NCBI GenBank assembly: GCA_018267585.1
Contig: JAFDYE010000465.1
Location: forward strand, 1 to 64,000
Reading direction: 5' to 3'
Length of the DNA: 64,000 bases
Source: Bacteroidota bacterium
Lineage (GTDB): Bacteria; Bacteroidota; Bacteroidia; Chitinophagales; Chitinophagaceae
Below are positions 31,704 to 39,833 of the stretch, piece by piece (the first letter of the stretch is position 1; each line of letters opens with the position of its first letter). The notes below the pieces were generated by a model. The model had not been told where the DNA came from, made no database searches, and saw only the letters and a list, made by a program, of their open reading frames with translations. The position numbers and the translations under genes are program-made.

Positions 31704-33887
31704 TCAGCTGACGCCGGAGCCTGGTTCGACGGGTTCGGCGGGGTTGACGAAATGCAGTCGGCCGGTCTTGTCTTCGGCCATCAATATCATTCCGTTGCTT
31801 TCAATGCCTCTCATCTTCCGGGGCGCCAGGTTGGCGACCACCACTACCTGCCGGCCGACGATGTCTTCCGGTCTGAAGTGCTGGGCGATGCCCGAGACGA
31901 TGGTTCTGACCTCAGTGCCCAGGTCCACTCCCAATTTGAGCAGTTTGTCGGCTTTTTCGACCTTTTCCGCGGCAACGATGGTGCCTACGCGCAGGTCGAG
32001 TTTGGCGAAGTCGTCGTAGGCGATGGACGCTTTTGGCTCAGCGGCGGCTACGGGTCCGCCTGTTGCGGCGCCGGGTTTGGTGGCGGCTGTCGGCGGTGTG
32101 GCTGTATTTTGGCCGGTGCCGGAGCTTGCCGCCGCAGATGCGGCCTGTTTTGCTTCGGAGGCTGCCTGTAGCTTTTCGACCTGGGCCCTGATCTCGGAGT
32201 CCTCCAATTTGCGGAACAGCAGTTCTGGCGGGCGCAGGCTATAGCCCACGCTGAGCAGGTTGGTCTTCCCGGCGTTTTCCCAGTCGAGCATTTTTTCCAC
32301 CACCTTCATCATATGAAGCATTTTTTTTGCCGTGAAGGGCAAAAAGGGGTTGATCAGTATTGCGAGGTTGGCTGTCACCTGGAGACAGACGTGGATGCAG
32401 TTGTCGATGAGCTGCTGGTTCGCCGGGGTTTCGTCAAGTGTGCGGGCGACGATCCAGGGCTCTTTCTTTTGCATATACTTGTTGGCCTGGTCGGCGAGCA
32501 TGATCACTTCGAACTGGGCTTCTCTGAACCGATATTGTTCGATCAGCTGTTCGACCCTGGTCTTTGTCGAACCGACCGCGGCGAGCATGGTCCTGTCCAG
32601 TTCGTCGAGTGTGTCTGCGTGGAGGGGAGGGACTTTGCCTTTGCATAGTTTGTGCATGAGCACGAAGGTCCTGTTGACGAAATTACCGAGGTTGTCTACG
32701 AGGCCGCTCTTATAGGCGTCCTGGTAGCCTTTCCAGGTGAAATCGCTGTCTTTGGATTCCGGAGCGATGGTCGTCAGATAGTATCTTAAGCTGTCGGCCA
32801 TCCCGGGGCCGCCATTTTCCTTGTTGATAAAATCGTCGATAAAATCCTGCATTTCCAGTTTCCAGCTGCGGCTGGTGCTCATCTTGTCGCCTTCCAGGTT
32901 CAGGAACTCATTGGCGGGAACGTTGTCCGGGAGGATATTCCCGTGCAGTCTGAGCATGATGGGGAAGATGATGCAGTGGAAGACGATATTGTCCTTCCCG
33001 ATAAAATGGACGAGCTTGGTATCCTTATCGTACCAGTAGGGTTTCCAGTCCTTGCCGTTGTCGATGGCCCACTGGCGGGTGGCGCTGATGTAGCCTATCG
33101 GCGCGTCGAACCAGACATATAATACTTTTCCTTCTGCGTCCGGCAGGGGAACTTTTACTCCCCAGTCGAGGTCGCGGGTGACGGCTCTGGGTTGGAGTCC
33201 GCCGTCGATCCAGCTTTTGCATTGGCCAACGACGCTGGCGCGCCAGTCGTCTTTGTGCTCTTTCAGTATCCATTCCCGGAGGAAGTCTTCGTGTTTGTCG
33301 AGGGGCAGGTACCAATGTTTGGTGGTCTTTTTCACAGGGGGCTTCCCGCTCAGGGTGCTGTGGGGGTCGATCAGCTGTTCGGGGCTCAGCGAGGTGCCGC
33401 AGTTCTCACACTGGTCACCATAGGCCCGATGGTTGCCGCATACCGGGCAGGTCCCGACGATATATCTGTCGGCCAGGAAGGTCCTGGCTTCCTCGTCGTA
33501 GTATTGTTCGCTTTCCTTTACGATCAGCTCTCCGCGGTCGTTGAGATAGGTAAAGAATTCCCGGCTGGTCTCGTGGTGGATCGGCTCGCTGGTGCGGTGA
33601 TAAATATCGAATGAAATGCCGAGATCGGCGAAGTTTTGTTTGATCAGGCCGTGGTATTTGTCGATGATGGCGCGGGGTGTAGTACCTTCTTTCATGGCCT
33701 GGATAGGGATGGCTGTTCCGTGTTCGTCGCTGCCGCAGATAAAAGCGACGTCGCGCCGTTGGGCCCTCAGGTAGCGTACGTATATGTCTGCCGGCAGATA
33801 AGCGCCTGCTAGGTGACCGACATGTTTCAGTCCGTTGGCGTAGGGCAGCGCTGCCGTGATCAGGTATCTTTTTGGTTGATTCGTCAT
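31704..33887 (-). CDS. metG: MetG, methionyl-tRNA synthetase
   Basis: A 727-residue class I aminoacyl-tRNA synthetase that charges tRNA-Met. The ATG at 33887 (MTNQPKRYLITAALPYANG) is preferred over an upstream GTG because AAGGA lies 9 bases before it. Signature parts: HVGH (HIGH-type) near residue 21, zinc-binding CPVCGNHRAYGDQCENCG, and KMSTS in place of KMSKS. The anticodon-binding helices follow. Residues ~580-616 are an Ala/Thr/Pro-rich linker, and residues ~620-727 form a C-terminal EMAP/Trbp-like tRNA-binding domain (FAKLDLRVGTIVAAEKVEKA). Its promoter is unusually clear (33931-33961). Confidence 0.97.
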   Translation of the reverse strand: MTNQPKRYLITAALPYANGLKHVGHLAGAYLPADIYVRYLRAQRRDVAFICGSDEHGTAIPIQAMKEGTTPRAIIDKYHGLIKQNFADLGISFDIYHRTSEPIHHETSREFFTYLNDRGELIVKESEQYYDEEARTFLADRYIVGTCPVCGNHRAYGDQCENCGTSLSPEQLIDPHSTLSGKPPVKKTTKHWYLPLDKHEDFLREWILKEHKDDWRASVVGQCKSWIDGGLQPRAVTRDLDWGVKVPLPDAEGKVLYVWFDAPIGYISATRQWAIDNGKDWKPYWYDKDTKLVHFIGKDNIVFHCIIFPIMLRLHGNILPDNVPANEFLNLEGDKMSTSRSWKLEMQDFIDDFINKENGGPGMADSLRYYLTTIAPESKDSDFTWKGYQDAYKSGLVDNLGNFVNRTFVLMHKLCKGKVPPLHADTLDELDRTMLAAVGSTKTRVEQLIEQYRFREAQFEVIMLADQANKYMQKKEPWIVARTLDETPANQQLIDNCIHVCLQVTANLAILINPFLPFTAKKMLHMMKVVEKMLDWENAGKTNLLSVGYSLRPPELLFRKLEDSEIRAQVEKLQAASEAKQAASAAASSGTGQNTATPPTAATKPGAATGGPVAAAEPKASIAYDDFAKLDLRVGTIVAAEKVEKADKLLKLGVDLGTEVRTIVSGIAQHFRPEDIVGRQVVVVANLAPRKMRGIESNGMILMAEDKTGRLHFVNPAEPVEPGSGVS

Positions 33888-33930
33888 ATGGGTAATTCCT
33901 TCCGCCACCGGCGGAGCTAAATTTAGGGTG

Positions 33931-33961
33931 CAAAGTTACGCCGTTTGGGGGATGCTGCAAA
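33931..33961 (-). promoter_or_regulatory. metG promoter (Bacteroidota type)
   Basis: On the minus strand TTTG (33961-33958) and TAACTTTG (33938-33931) are separated by exactly 19 bp, a full match to the TTTG / TAnnTTTG consensus. Transcription should start near 33925, about 38 bases before the metG ATG. Confidence 0.75.
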
Positions 33962-33993
33962 GGCGGGTGTTGCCGCAGCGGCGCGGATGGGTT

Positions 33994-34049
33994 GGTGCGG
34001 GGTGTGCCGCGGTTGCGGGGCGGTGCGGAGTGTGCCGCGGTTGCGGTGG
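33994..34049. repeat. Two-copy 28-bp GC-rich tandem repeat
   Basis: A 28-bp unit beginning GGTGCGGGGTGTGCCGCGG at 33994 repeats at 34022 with only a few changes. It lies between metG and the convergent-side unknown gene, in a Gly-codon-like GC-rich tract (33961-34085) that has no credible reading frame. It may vary between strains by slippage. Confidence 0.6.
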
Positions 34050-34089
34050 CGGTGTGGGGGGTTGGTCGTTCGGGGGAGGGGGGGCGGCG

Positions 34090-35118
34090 TTATTCCTGCA
34101 GGTTGAACTCTATGGAAGCGTTCTTCCTGTAGTCGGTCGAAAGGAAGAGGTTGTAGGTTTTGCCGTGGATGGTGACCTCCATCAGCGCGGTATTGGGTGG
34201 CAGCTTGCCCAGGTTCTCGGCAAACAGGACGAGCCGGTTCACAGGCAGGCTTTTGTCGATGGGTATCATCAGGACCTTGGCCTCTGCGGTCAGCTTCACG
34301 TGCTGGACCAGCAGCTGGCCATTGATAAAAAGGCTCACCGAGTCGCCGTCTATTTCGCCGTTATCGTAGAGCGCGACGCGTATGGTGTCCGTCCCCCGGG
34401 CGGGGATAGTCGCTGCTACCCTGGTCTCTCTGTCCTGCAGCTGTCGGGACTGGGACGAGTCTTTTTTAGGATGGGGCGGGAGTAGGATCGGGATAAAGGG
34501 TGGGGCTTTTTTCTCCAGGCGGATCTCCAGCTTGCCGGAGCGTCCTGTCTCCGGATTGGTGAATCCCCAGTGTCCTTCGAGGATGTCCCTTCTTCCGGCG
34601 GACCTTCGGTAGAACAGGATATAAAAGCCTGGTGCGGGACCTGCCTTTGCGGTTGAATTCCGAAAGGGGTCTCCTCCTTCCACTGCATTGTTGATAGAGC
34701 TGTCCTCGCGGATAGTGAGGATGGAGTCCCTGCCGTAAAAGCGGCCGCTGATGACGATGTGCCGGATGTATTGGGATTCCGGGGAGTACCAGTGGAGCAC
34801 TCCGCCGATCGAAGAGTCGCCTTCGGTGATGGATAAGACCAGTTTTTGCTTGCTTTCCGACTTGCTGTCGGTGGCGGTCCCCGTCCATTGCCCGGTAAGA
34901 TCCTGTGCCTGCAACCTCTGTCCTATCCCTGACGACAATAACCAGAATGAACTTGCCAATAAATAAGGCAGAGATAGGCCTTTAATAAGATTCGTGTATC
35001 TCTGCCTAAACGCTAATAATTGAGAATTTCGCGAACCAACACTGTTGGCTCGCTCATTCGGGGTCGTCGAAATCCTGACCCCAGACGAGGCCCTTCCAGG
35101 GCCTTTGGTGAAACGCAT
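34090..35118 (-). CDS. Secreted unknown protein, start uncertain
   Basis: Up to 342 residues; I do not recognise it. A hydrophobic signal-like stretch near residues 46-70 (LIKGLSLPYLLASSFWLLSS, then QRLQAQD) suggests export. The ATG at 35118 gives an atypically long 40-residue arm before that signal and overlaps the hairpin array upstream; the true start is more likely within 34,960-35,010, at a non-ATG codon such as the TTG at 34959. The mature part opens QDLTGQWTGTATDSKSESK with repeated beta-strand patterns like a lipocalin-type barrel (about 72-190), then a Pro-rich hinge and a second beta-rich domain (~240-342) with DTIRVALYDNGEIDGDSVSLFINGQ. Function not inferred. Confidence 0.65.
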   Translation of the reverse strand: MRFTKGPGRASSGVRISTTPNERANSVGSRNSQLLAFRQRYTNLIKGLSLPYLLASSFWLLSSGIGQRLQAQDLTGQWTGTATDSKSESKQKLVLSITEGDSSIGGVLHWYSPESQYIRHIVISGRFYGRDSILTIREDSSINNAVEGGDPFRNSTAKAGPAPGFYILFYRRSAGRRDILEGHWGFTNPETGRSGKLEIRLEKKAPPFIPILLPPHPKKDSSQSRQLQDRETRVAATIPARGTDTIRVALYDNGEIDGDSVSLFINGQLLVQHVKLTAEAKVLMIPIDKSLPVNRLVLFAENLGKLPPNTALMEVTIHGKTYNLFLSTDYRKNASIEFNLQE

Positions 35119-35158
35119 GTACTAAAAGTAGTAATTTTAAGCGGCCGCGATTGCGGCC
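35031..35158. other. Array of four hairpins between divergent genes
   Basis: Four inverted repeats occur within 128 bp: GCGAACCAAC-ACT-GTTGGCTCGC (35031-35053, one mismatch), GGGGTC-N11-GACCCC (35060-35082), AGGCCCT-TCC-AGGGCCT (35088-35104) and GGCCGC-GATT-GCGGCC (35143-35158). They lie between the start of the minus-strand secreted protein and the plus-strand carboxypeptidase at 35182. None has a T tract. Confidence 0.5.
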
Positions 35159-35181
35159 ACAATATTAATCCAAAAGTTAAG

Positions 35182-36237
35182 ATGAATCGAAAAAACTTTC
35201 TCTCTTCGCTGCTGGCGCTGGGCGCTACGGGGCCGGTATTGGCGGCTGAGAAGCGGTCTTCTTTTGCGCCGCCGGCCGCACCCTTCCCCCTGATCACACC
35301 TCCTTTTCTAAAGCCGGGCGACAGCATTGGCATTACCTGTCCGGCGGGTAATATTACGCTGAAGGAGATAGAGCCCGCGATGCAGCTGATCCGGAGCTGG
35401 GGTTTCCAGATCAAGGTCGGTGATACGGTCGGCAAGAGAGACGCGATCTTTGGCGGTACGGACGAAGAGAGGGCGGCGGATTTTCAAAAAATGCTCAATG
35501 ACCCCGGAATTGCGGCGATCCTTTGCGCCCGGGGCGGATACGGTGTAGTGCATATCATCGACCAGCTGGACTTTGTGCCTTTGATCCAGCATCCCAAATG
35601 GATCATCGGATTTAGCGATATTACGGTCCTTCTGTGCCATATTCATACCAATTTCAATATGGCGTCCATTCATTCGAAAATGTGCAACAGCTTTCCTGAT
35701 GACTGGACGAAGGCGGAGCCTGTTCAGGTGAAGTCCATTCTCTCTATCCGGCAGGCGCTGGCCGGCGAAAGGATGGAGTATACGGCGGCGCCCCACGTGC
35801 AAAATCGTGCGGGTCTCGCGGAAGGGGTGCTGGTGGGGGGCAATCTCAAGACGATCGAAACTCTTGCGGGCACGGCTTCCGATATCGAAACTGCGGGGAA
35901 GATACTTTTTGTGGAGGATACCGGCGAGTACCTGTATAGCGTCGACCGGATGTTCTGGCATCTGGAGCGAACCGGTAAATTGGGGCGTCTTGCCGGTCTG
36001 GTCGTCGGTGGCTTTAAAGTCAAGCCTGATGACCCGGGAGAGGAGTTTGGGCGTACTGTTGTCGACATCGTTACCGAACGGGTGAAGAAGTATTCCTATC
36101 CGTTATGTTTCGATTTTCCTGTAGGCCACCAGAAAGAGAACTACGCCCTCAAATACGGCATTCCGCACATTCTGGATACCCGTGACGGCCAGGCCAGGCT
36201 GTCCGAAAAGTCCGTCACCATAGCACCACTGCCATGA
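35182..36237 (+). CDS. LD-carboxypeptidase (S66 family), exported
   Basis: A 351-residue peptidase that removes the terminal D-alanine from murein tetrapeptides. The ATG at 35182 is followed by an export signal (MNRKNFLSSLLALGATGPVLAAE); upstream in-frame codons would run through the hairpin array. The S66 domain follows: PFLKPGDSIGITCPAGN, ARGGYGVVHIIDQLD, the nucleophile Ser145 in IGFSDITVL, and GGNLKTIETLAGT then FVEDTGEYLYSVDRM with the conserved Glu. The late His sits in FPVGHQKENYALK. Unlike E. coli LdcA it seems periplasmic. It overlaps its paralogue by 4 bases. Recycling of murein is the likely role. Confidence 0.92.
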   Translation: MNRKNFLSSLLALGATGPVLAAEKRSSFAPPAAPFPLITPPFLKPGDSIGITCPAGNITLKEIEPAMQLIRSWGFQIKVGDTVGKRDAIFGGTDEERAADFQKMLNDPGIAAILCARGGYGVVHIIDQLDFVPLIQHPKWIIGFSDITVLLCHIHTNFNMASIHSKMCNSFPDDWTKAEPVQVKSILSIRQALAGERMEYTAAPHVQNRAGLAEGVLVGGNLKTIETLAGTASDIETAGKILFVEDTGEYLYSVDRMFWHLERTGKLGRLAGLVVGGFKVKPDDPGEEFGRTVVDIVTERVKKYSYPLCFDFPVGHQKENYALKYGIPHILDTRDGQARLSEKSVTIAPLP

Positions 36238-37139
36238 GAATTCCCCCTTATTTGCAGCCCGGAGATCTCATTGCCGTCGTTTGTCCTTCGGGATATATGC
36301 CGCGTGAACGTGCGATGACCTGCATCGAGACCTTACAGGCCTGGGGTTATCGCGTCCGCATCGGCAATACGCTCGGCGGCCTTTCCGACAACTATTTTTC
36401 CGGTACCGATGACGAGCGGCTTGCCGAGCTGCAGCAAATGCTTGACGATCCTGAGGTGAGGGCCATCCTCTGCGGGAGGGGAGGATACGGTCTGACGAGG
36501 ATCATCGACCGCATCGATTTCTCGCGGTTTGTAAAGGCGCCAAAATGGATCGCCGGCTTTAGCGATATCACCATCCTTCATACCCATATATGGTCCAGCT
36601 ACAAGATAGTGACGTTGCATTCACCGATGGCCGGAGCCTTTAATGACGGAGGGGCGGATGACATATATGTCCAGTCGCTTCGCGAGGCGTTGGCTGGTAA
36701 AGAGGTCTGCTATGCCTGCCCACCCCATCCATTCAACAGGCCGGGCAGGGCGGCCGGCCGGCTGGTAGGTGGCAATCTTTCGTTGATCGCGCACCTTATC
36801 GGTACTGCGTCTGATATAAAGACGAAGGGGAAGATCCTGTTCCTTGAGGACGTCGGCGAATACCGTTATAATATCGATCGTATGCTTCATCAGCTGAAGC
36901 GCAGCGGCAGGCTCGAGAGGCTGGCGGGGCTTGTCATCGGAGGTTTTACCGAATCGAAGGATACTGTACGGCCTTTCGGGGCTTCCGTGGAAGAGATCAT
37001 ACGGGATATTGTCAGCGAATATGACTACCCGGTATGTTTTGGTTTTCCGGTGAGCCATGAGCGGGAGAATTACGCGTTGAAGATTGGGGTACAGCATACG
37101 CTCGAGATAAGTCCGGAAGGGGTACTGCTAAAAGAATAG
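36234..37139 (+). CDS. ldcA: LD-carboxypeptidase (S66 family), cytoplasmic paralogue
   Basis: A 301-residue protein without a signal peptide, homologous to the preceding gene over its full length (for example GRGGYGLTRIIDRIDF, GFSDITILHTH, GGNLSLIAHLIGTASDIKTKG, FLEDVGEYRYNIDRM and FPVSHERENYALK). The nucleophile is Ser110, with conserved Glu and His in the last two motifs. Being cytoplasmic and of LdcA length, it should act on recycled muropeptides, like E. coli LdcA. The tandem pair arose by duplication and divided the two compartments. A strong terminator follows at once. Confidence 0.93.
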   Translation: MRIPPYLQPGDLIAVVCPSGYMPRERAMTCIETLQAWGYRVRIGNTLGGLSDNYFSGTDDERLAELQQMLDDPEVRAILCGRGGYGLTRIIDRIDFSRFVKAPKWIAGFSDITILHTHIWSSYKIVTLHSPMAGAFNDGGADDIYVQSLREALAGKEVCYACPPHPFNRPGRAAGRLVGGNLSLIAHLIGTASDIKTKGKILFLEDVGEYRYNIDRMLHQLKRSGRLERLAGLVIGGFTESKDTVRPFGASVEEIIRDIVSEYDYPVCFGFPVSHERENYALKIGVQHTLEISPEGVLLKE

Positions 37140-37141
37140 AG

Positions 37142-37165
37142 AAGGGCCGCCCCGGGGCGGCCCTT
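37142..37165 (+). terminator. Terminator after the carboxypeptidase pair
   Basis: A 24-bp perfect palindrome (arms AAGGGCCGCC and GGCGGCCCTT around a CCGG centre) begins 2 bp after the stop. The following CTTGCTC is only weakly T-rich. Confidence 0.7.
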
Positions 37166-37248
37166 GCTCATGTGTGTATGTAGGCATCGACTCGAACTCG
37201 CAAAACAAATATCAGTAATTATTTTCGATTGACGTCATCGATTAATTT

Positions 37249-37272
37249 TATCTTTACATAGGTATAATCTAT
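37249..37272 (+). promoter_or_regulatory. OxyR box overlapping the oxyR promoter
   Basis: ATAGGTATAATCTAT at 37258-37272 matches one half of the OxyR consensus, ATAGnTnnnAnCTAT, at every fixed base. It begins one base after TATCTTTA (37249-37256), a -7-like element one base from TAnnTTTG. Binding here would cover the transcription start, so autorepression is likely. Only one half-site is clear. Confidence 0.65.
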
Positions 37273-37293
37273 TAAAATCAGGGACCAGACACT

Positions 37294-38229
37294 ATGACCT
37301 TTGTACAGCTGGAATACATCGTAGCGGTAGATACCTATCGGCATTTTGCCACCGCCGCAGGACACTGTTTTGTTACCCAGCCTACCCTGAGCATGCAGGT
37401 GCAGAAGCTGGAGGAGGAGCTGGGGCTCAAGATATTCGACCGCAGCAAGCAGCCCGTTATCCCGACCGAAGCGGGGAAGGAGATCATCGAGCAGGCCAGA
37501 AAGATACTTGGGGAAAAGCATATCATCAGCGAGATCGTCCAGGAAAAGAAGGGAGTCCTTTCGGGAGAGATACGTATCGGCATTATCCCGACGCTGGCGC
37601 CGTATCTCCTACCCCTTTTTATCCAGTCATTTACCACGAAATACCCGCAGATAAAGTTAGTTGTCAATGAGATGACCACCGAGATGGTCGTGACCCGCCT
37701 CCGGGAGGGCCGCATCGACGTGGGTATCCTGGTGACGCCCCTTCAGGAGAATGGCATCCGGGAACAGGTGCTTTTTTACGAAGAGCTGCTGGTATATGTC
37801 TCGCGGAAGAATGCGGCTTATAAAAAGACCTATATGCTCGCTCAGGACATCGATCCTTCCAAGCTATGGCTGCTGGAAGAGGGCCACTGTTTCCGGTCGC
37901 AGATCGTCCGGCTTTGTGAGCTGAGGAAGGCCAGCCGGGAGGGGAGTCATTTTGACTACGAGGCCGGTAGTCTGGAGACTCTGCGCCGGATGGTGGAGCT
38001 CAACGATGGCATTACCATCCTGCCTGAGCTTGCTGCGATGGACCTGACGGGTAAGCAGCAGCAGTTGATCCGCCATTTCCGGCGGCCGGCGCCGATGCGG
38101 GAGGTCAGCCTGGTGGTTCATCGGGACTTTGTCAAGCAGCGGCTGGTGCAGGCGCTTCATCAGGAGATATTACTGTCGGTCCCGGAGAAAATAAGGCTGA
38201 ACAAGAATCAGAACGTGGTACCAATATAA
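37294..38229 (+). CDS. oxyR: OxyR, peroxide-sensing LysR regulator
   Basis: A 311-residue LysR-type regulator. Residues 1-60 are the winged helix-turn-helix (MTFVQLEYIVAVDTYRHFATAAGHCFVTQPTLSMQVQKLE split over the helices). The effector domain carries the redox pair Cys199 and Cys208 in GHCFRSQIVRLCEL, the same numbers and the same 9-residue spacing as E. coli OxyR. Oxidation by peroxide forms the disulfide and switches binding to target promoters, usually catalase and peroxidase genes, none of which is adjacent here. A matching OxyR box lies at 37258-37272. The next gene (FkbM) starts 19 bp later. Confidence 0.93.
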   Translation: MTFVQLEYIVAVDTYRHFATAAGHCFVTQPTLSMQVQKLEEELGLKIFDRSKQPVIPTEAGKEIIEQARKILGEKHIISEIVQEKKGVLSGEIRIGIIPTLAPYLLPLFIQSFTTKYPQIKLVVNEMTTEMVVTRLREGRIDVGILVTPLQENGIREQVLFYEELLVYVSRKNAAYKKTYMLAQDIDPSKLWLLEEGHCFRSQIVRLCELRKASREGSHFDYEAGSLETLRRMVELNDGITILPELAAMDLTGKQQQLIRHFRRPAPMREVSLVVHRDFVKQRLVQALHQEILLSVPEKIRLNKNQNVVPI

Positions 38230-38248
38230 TTAATTAGCTTGCGAGGGT

Positions 38249-39025
38249 ATGGCGATCAAAAAGATACTACTCAATCTCTTAGGTGAGAAAAAGTACTTGA
38301 GTTTTCTGGCCGGCTCCTTTCAGCGTCTCTATCGTACCGGTTTGCTGGGAGCGGAGTACAACGACGTCTATTTCCTGAAGCACATCATTCGTCCGGGTGA
38401 CTACTGCGGCGATATAGGTGCGCATCTGGGCTATTTTACCCTCGAGCTAAGCCGCCTTGTGGGCGATTCGGGAAGAGTTGTAGCGGTTGAGCCGATGAGC
38501 GCCTTTCACAATACGCTGCGGCGTCTTATCCGGAAAAAGAACGCGGCCAATGTCACCCTTTACCAGGTGGCGCTGGGCGGCAATGGGGAATATGTGGAAA
38601 TGGGAATACCCCGCGTGGGTGACATGAAGAAATTTGCCCATGCCCGGGTAAAGGAGGCCAACCCGCACCTGGAGTTCGTCGAGTCGGAAAGAGTAAAAAA
38701 TGAGCCAGGGGACCGTCTTTTCAGTGATCTGCCCCGTCTGGACTATATCAAGTGCGACGTGGAGGGGCTCGAATACCAGGTCTTTGCGACCATGCCCCGG
38801 ACACTCCAGAAACACCATCCCATTTTGCTTTGCGAGTTCTTTGACCGGGAGCAGCGCATCCGGTTCTTCGAGCTGTTGCGTCCTTTTGGCTATAAAGCGT
38901 ATGCGCTTGAGCGGGGAAAGCTTGTACCCCTGGACGTCTATGTTGAGGGGGCTATCGTCTCGCAAAATAATTATTTTGTCTCTCCGCAGCGGGAGGAAAG
39001 GGTGCGTCCTCTTATCAGAGGCTGA
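38249..39025 (+). CDS. FkbM family methyltransferase
   Basis: A 258-residue SAM-dependent methyltransferase. The SAM-binding loop is CGDIGAHLGYFTLELSRLV with the acidic residue in VVAVEPMSAFHNTL. The FkbM-specific core DYIKCDVEGLEYQVFATM and ILLCEFFDREQ follow. Such enzymes methylate sugars or other small hydroxyl compounds, often in polysaccharide or natural-product paths; the substrate cannot be told. It probably shares the oxyR transcript (19-bp gap). Its 3' end overlaps the convergent hydrolase gene by 11 bases. Confidence 0.85.
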   Translation: MAIKKILLNLLGEKKYLSFLAGSFQRLYRTGLLGAEYNDVYFLKHIIRPGDYCGDIGAHLGYFTLELSRLVGDSGRVVAVEPMSAFHNTLRRLIRKKNAANVTLYQVALGGNGEYVEMGIPRVGDMKKFAHARVKEANPHLEFVESERVKNEPGDRLFSDLPRLDYIKCDVEGLEYQVFATMPRTLQKHHPILLCEFFDREQRIRFFELLRPFGYKAYALERGKLVPLDVYVEGAIVSQNNYFVSPQREERVRPLIRG

Positions 39026-39833
39026 GCAGGGAATCCAGCTTTTGGCGAAAAAATGGGAAGCTGTGCAGATCGTTGTGGCCGCCACCCGGGATCGTTATGA
39101 ATTCATCTTTTCTTTTGAGCAGGGGTTTTAGCCTTGCGCTGTTGCCGTATGGAATGGTCCTGTCGTCGTCGCCATGGAAGATGGTGACGGGTGCAGAGAC
39201 GTCCGGCAGGTATTCATTGGTTGGCAAATGGAAGTGGAGCATCTGGCTGACGGGATACATAAATAAGTATCGCCGGAAGAGGGAAGTGAGGCTGAAGTAG
39301 GGTGATTCCAGGATCAGCCTCCGGCAGTCGCGGACGGAAGCCAGCTGGGCTGCGATGCCGGTACCGAGGCCTTTGCCGTACAAAATGATCTGCCCGGGCT
39401 GCCAGCGGCTGCGGGCAAGCTTATAGAAAAGCAATGCATTCCTGTATAGTATCTTTTCGCTGACCGGTCCGGAGCTTTTTCCATAGCCCGGATAGTCGAT
39501 CATCCAGATCTCATAGCCCTTTGGCGTGATCCCGTCTGCAACAGGAGAATAATCTTCGATGTTTCCCGAACTGCCATGGAAGAAAAGGACCACTCCTTTT
39601 GCCGTGCTGTCTTTCGGTCTGTCGGTAGCCGTGAACTGGATAACGTTGATATTGGTCGCGGTGTCGTAGGGGATGTTCAGCTCTTTGAAAGGCCGGCCAA
39701 AGGACCAGGTGGCCTGTCTCCTTACCGGGACGGGGTGGAATATCAGCTTGTTCTGCCCATAATACCAGGCTATGCCAACGATACAATAGAGCAGGACGAG
39801 CAGCTTGGCCCAGCGGAGGAGTTGTTTTTTCAT
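39015..39833 (-). CDS. Alpha/beta hydrolase with missing nucleophile
   Basis: A 272-residue membrane-anchored protein. Residues ~8-26 form one span (WAKLLVLLYCIVGIAWYYG), then a large domain of the ABHD13/BEM46-like type: VVLFFHGSSGNIEDY (oxyanion), WMIDYPGYGKSSG, FHGDDDRTIPY with the catalytic Asp and GGGHNDLHSF with the catalytic His. The nucleophile elbow reads LYGKGLGTG, so the usual Ser of GxSxG is Gly155 (codon at 39371-39369, GGC; a single base change from AGC). Either it is a pseudo-enzyme or the base is an error. It ends the kup transcript by one-base overlap and converges on the FkbM gene. Confidence 0.85.
   Translation of the reverse strand: MKKQLLRWAKLLVLLYCIVGIAWYYGQNKLIFHPVPVRRQATWSFGRPFKELNIPYDTATNINVIQFTATDRPKDSTAKGVVLFFHGSSGNIEDYSPVADGITPKGYEIWMIDYPGYGKSSGPVSEKILYRNALLFYKLARSRWQPGQIILYGKGLGTGIAAQLASVRDCRRLILESPYFSLTSLFRRYLFMYPVSQMLHFHLPTNEYLPDVSAPVTIFHGDDDRTIPYGNSARLKPLLKRKDEFITIPGGGHNDLHSFPFFRQKLDSLLSL

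Noticed and set aside
33888..33908. Longer GTG start for metG
   Set aside because: It includes the ribosome binding site used for the ATG at 33887 and adds nothing of the family.
37170..37205. tRNA-like TCGAACTCGC string (also near 59,385)
   Set aside because: No acceptor stem, anticodon arm or CCA end could be folded around either copy.
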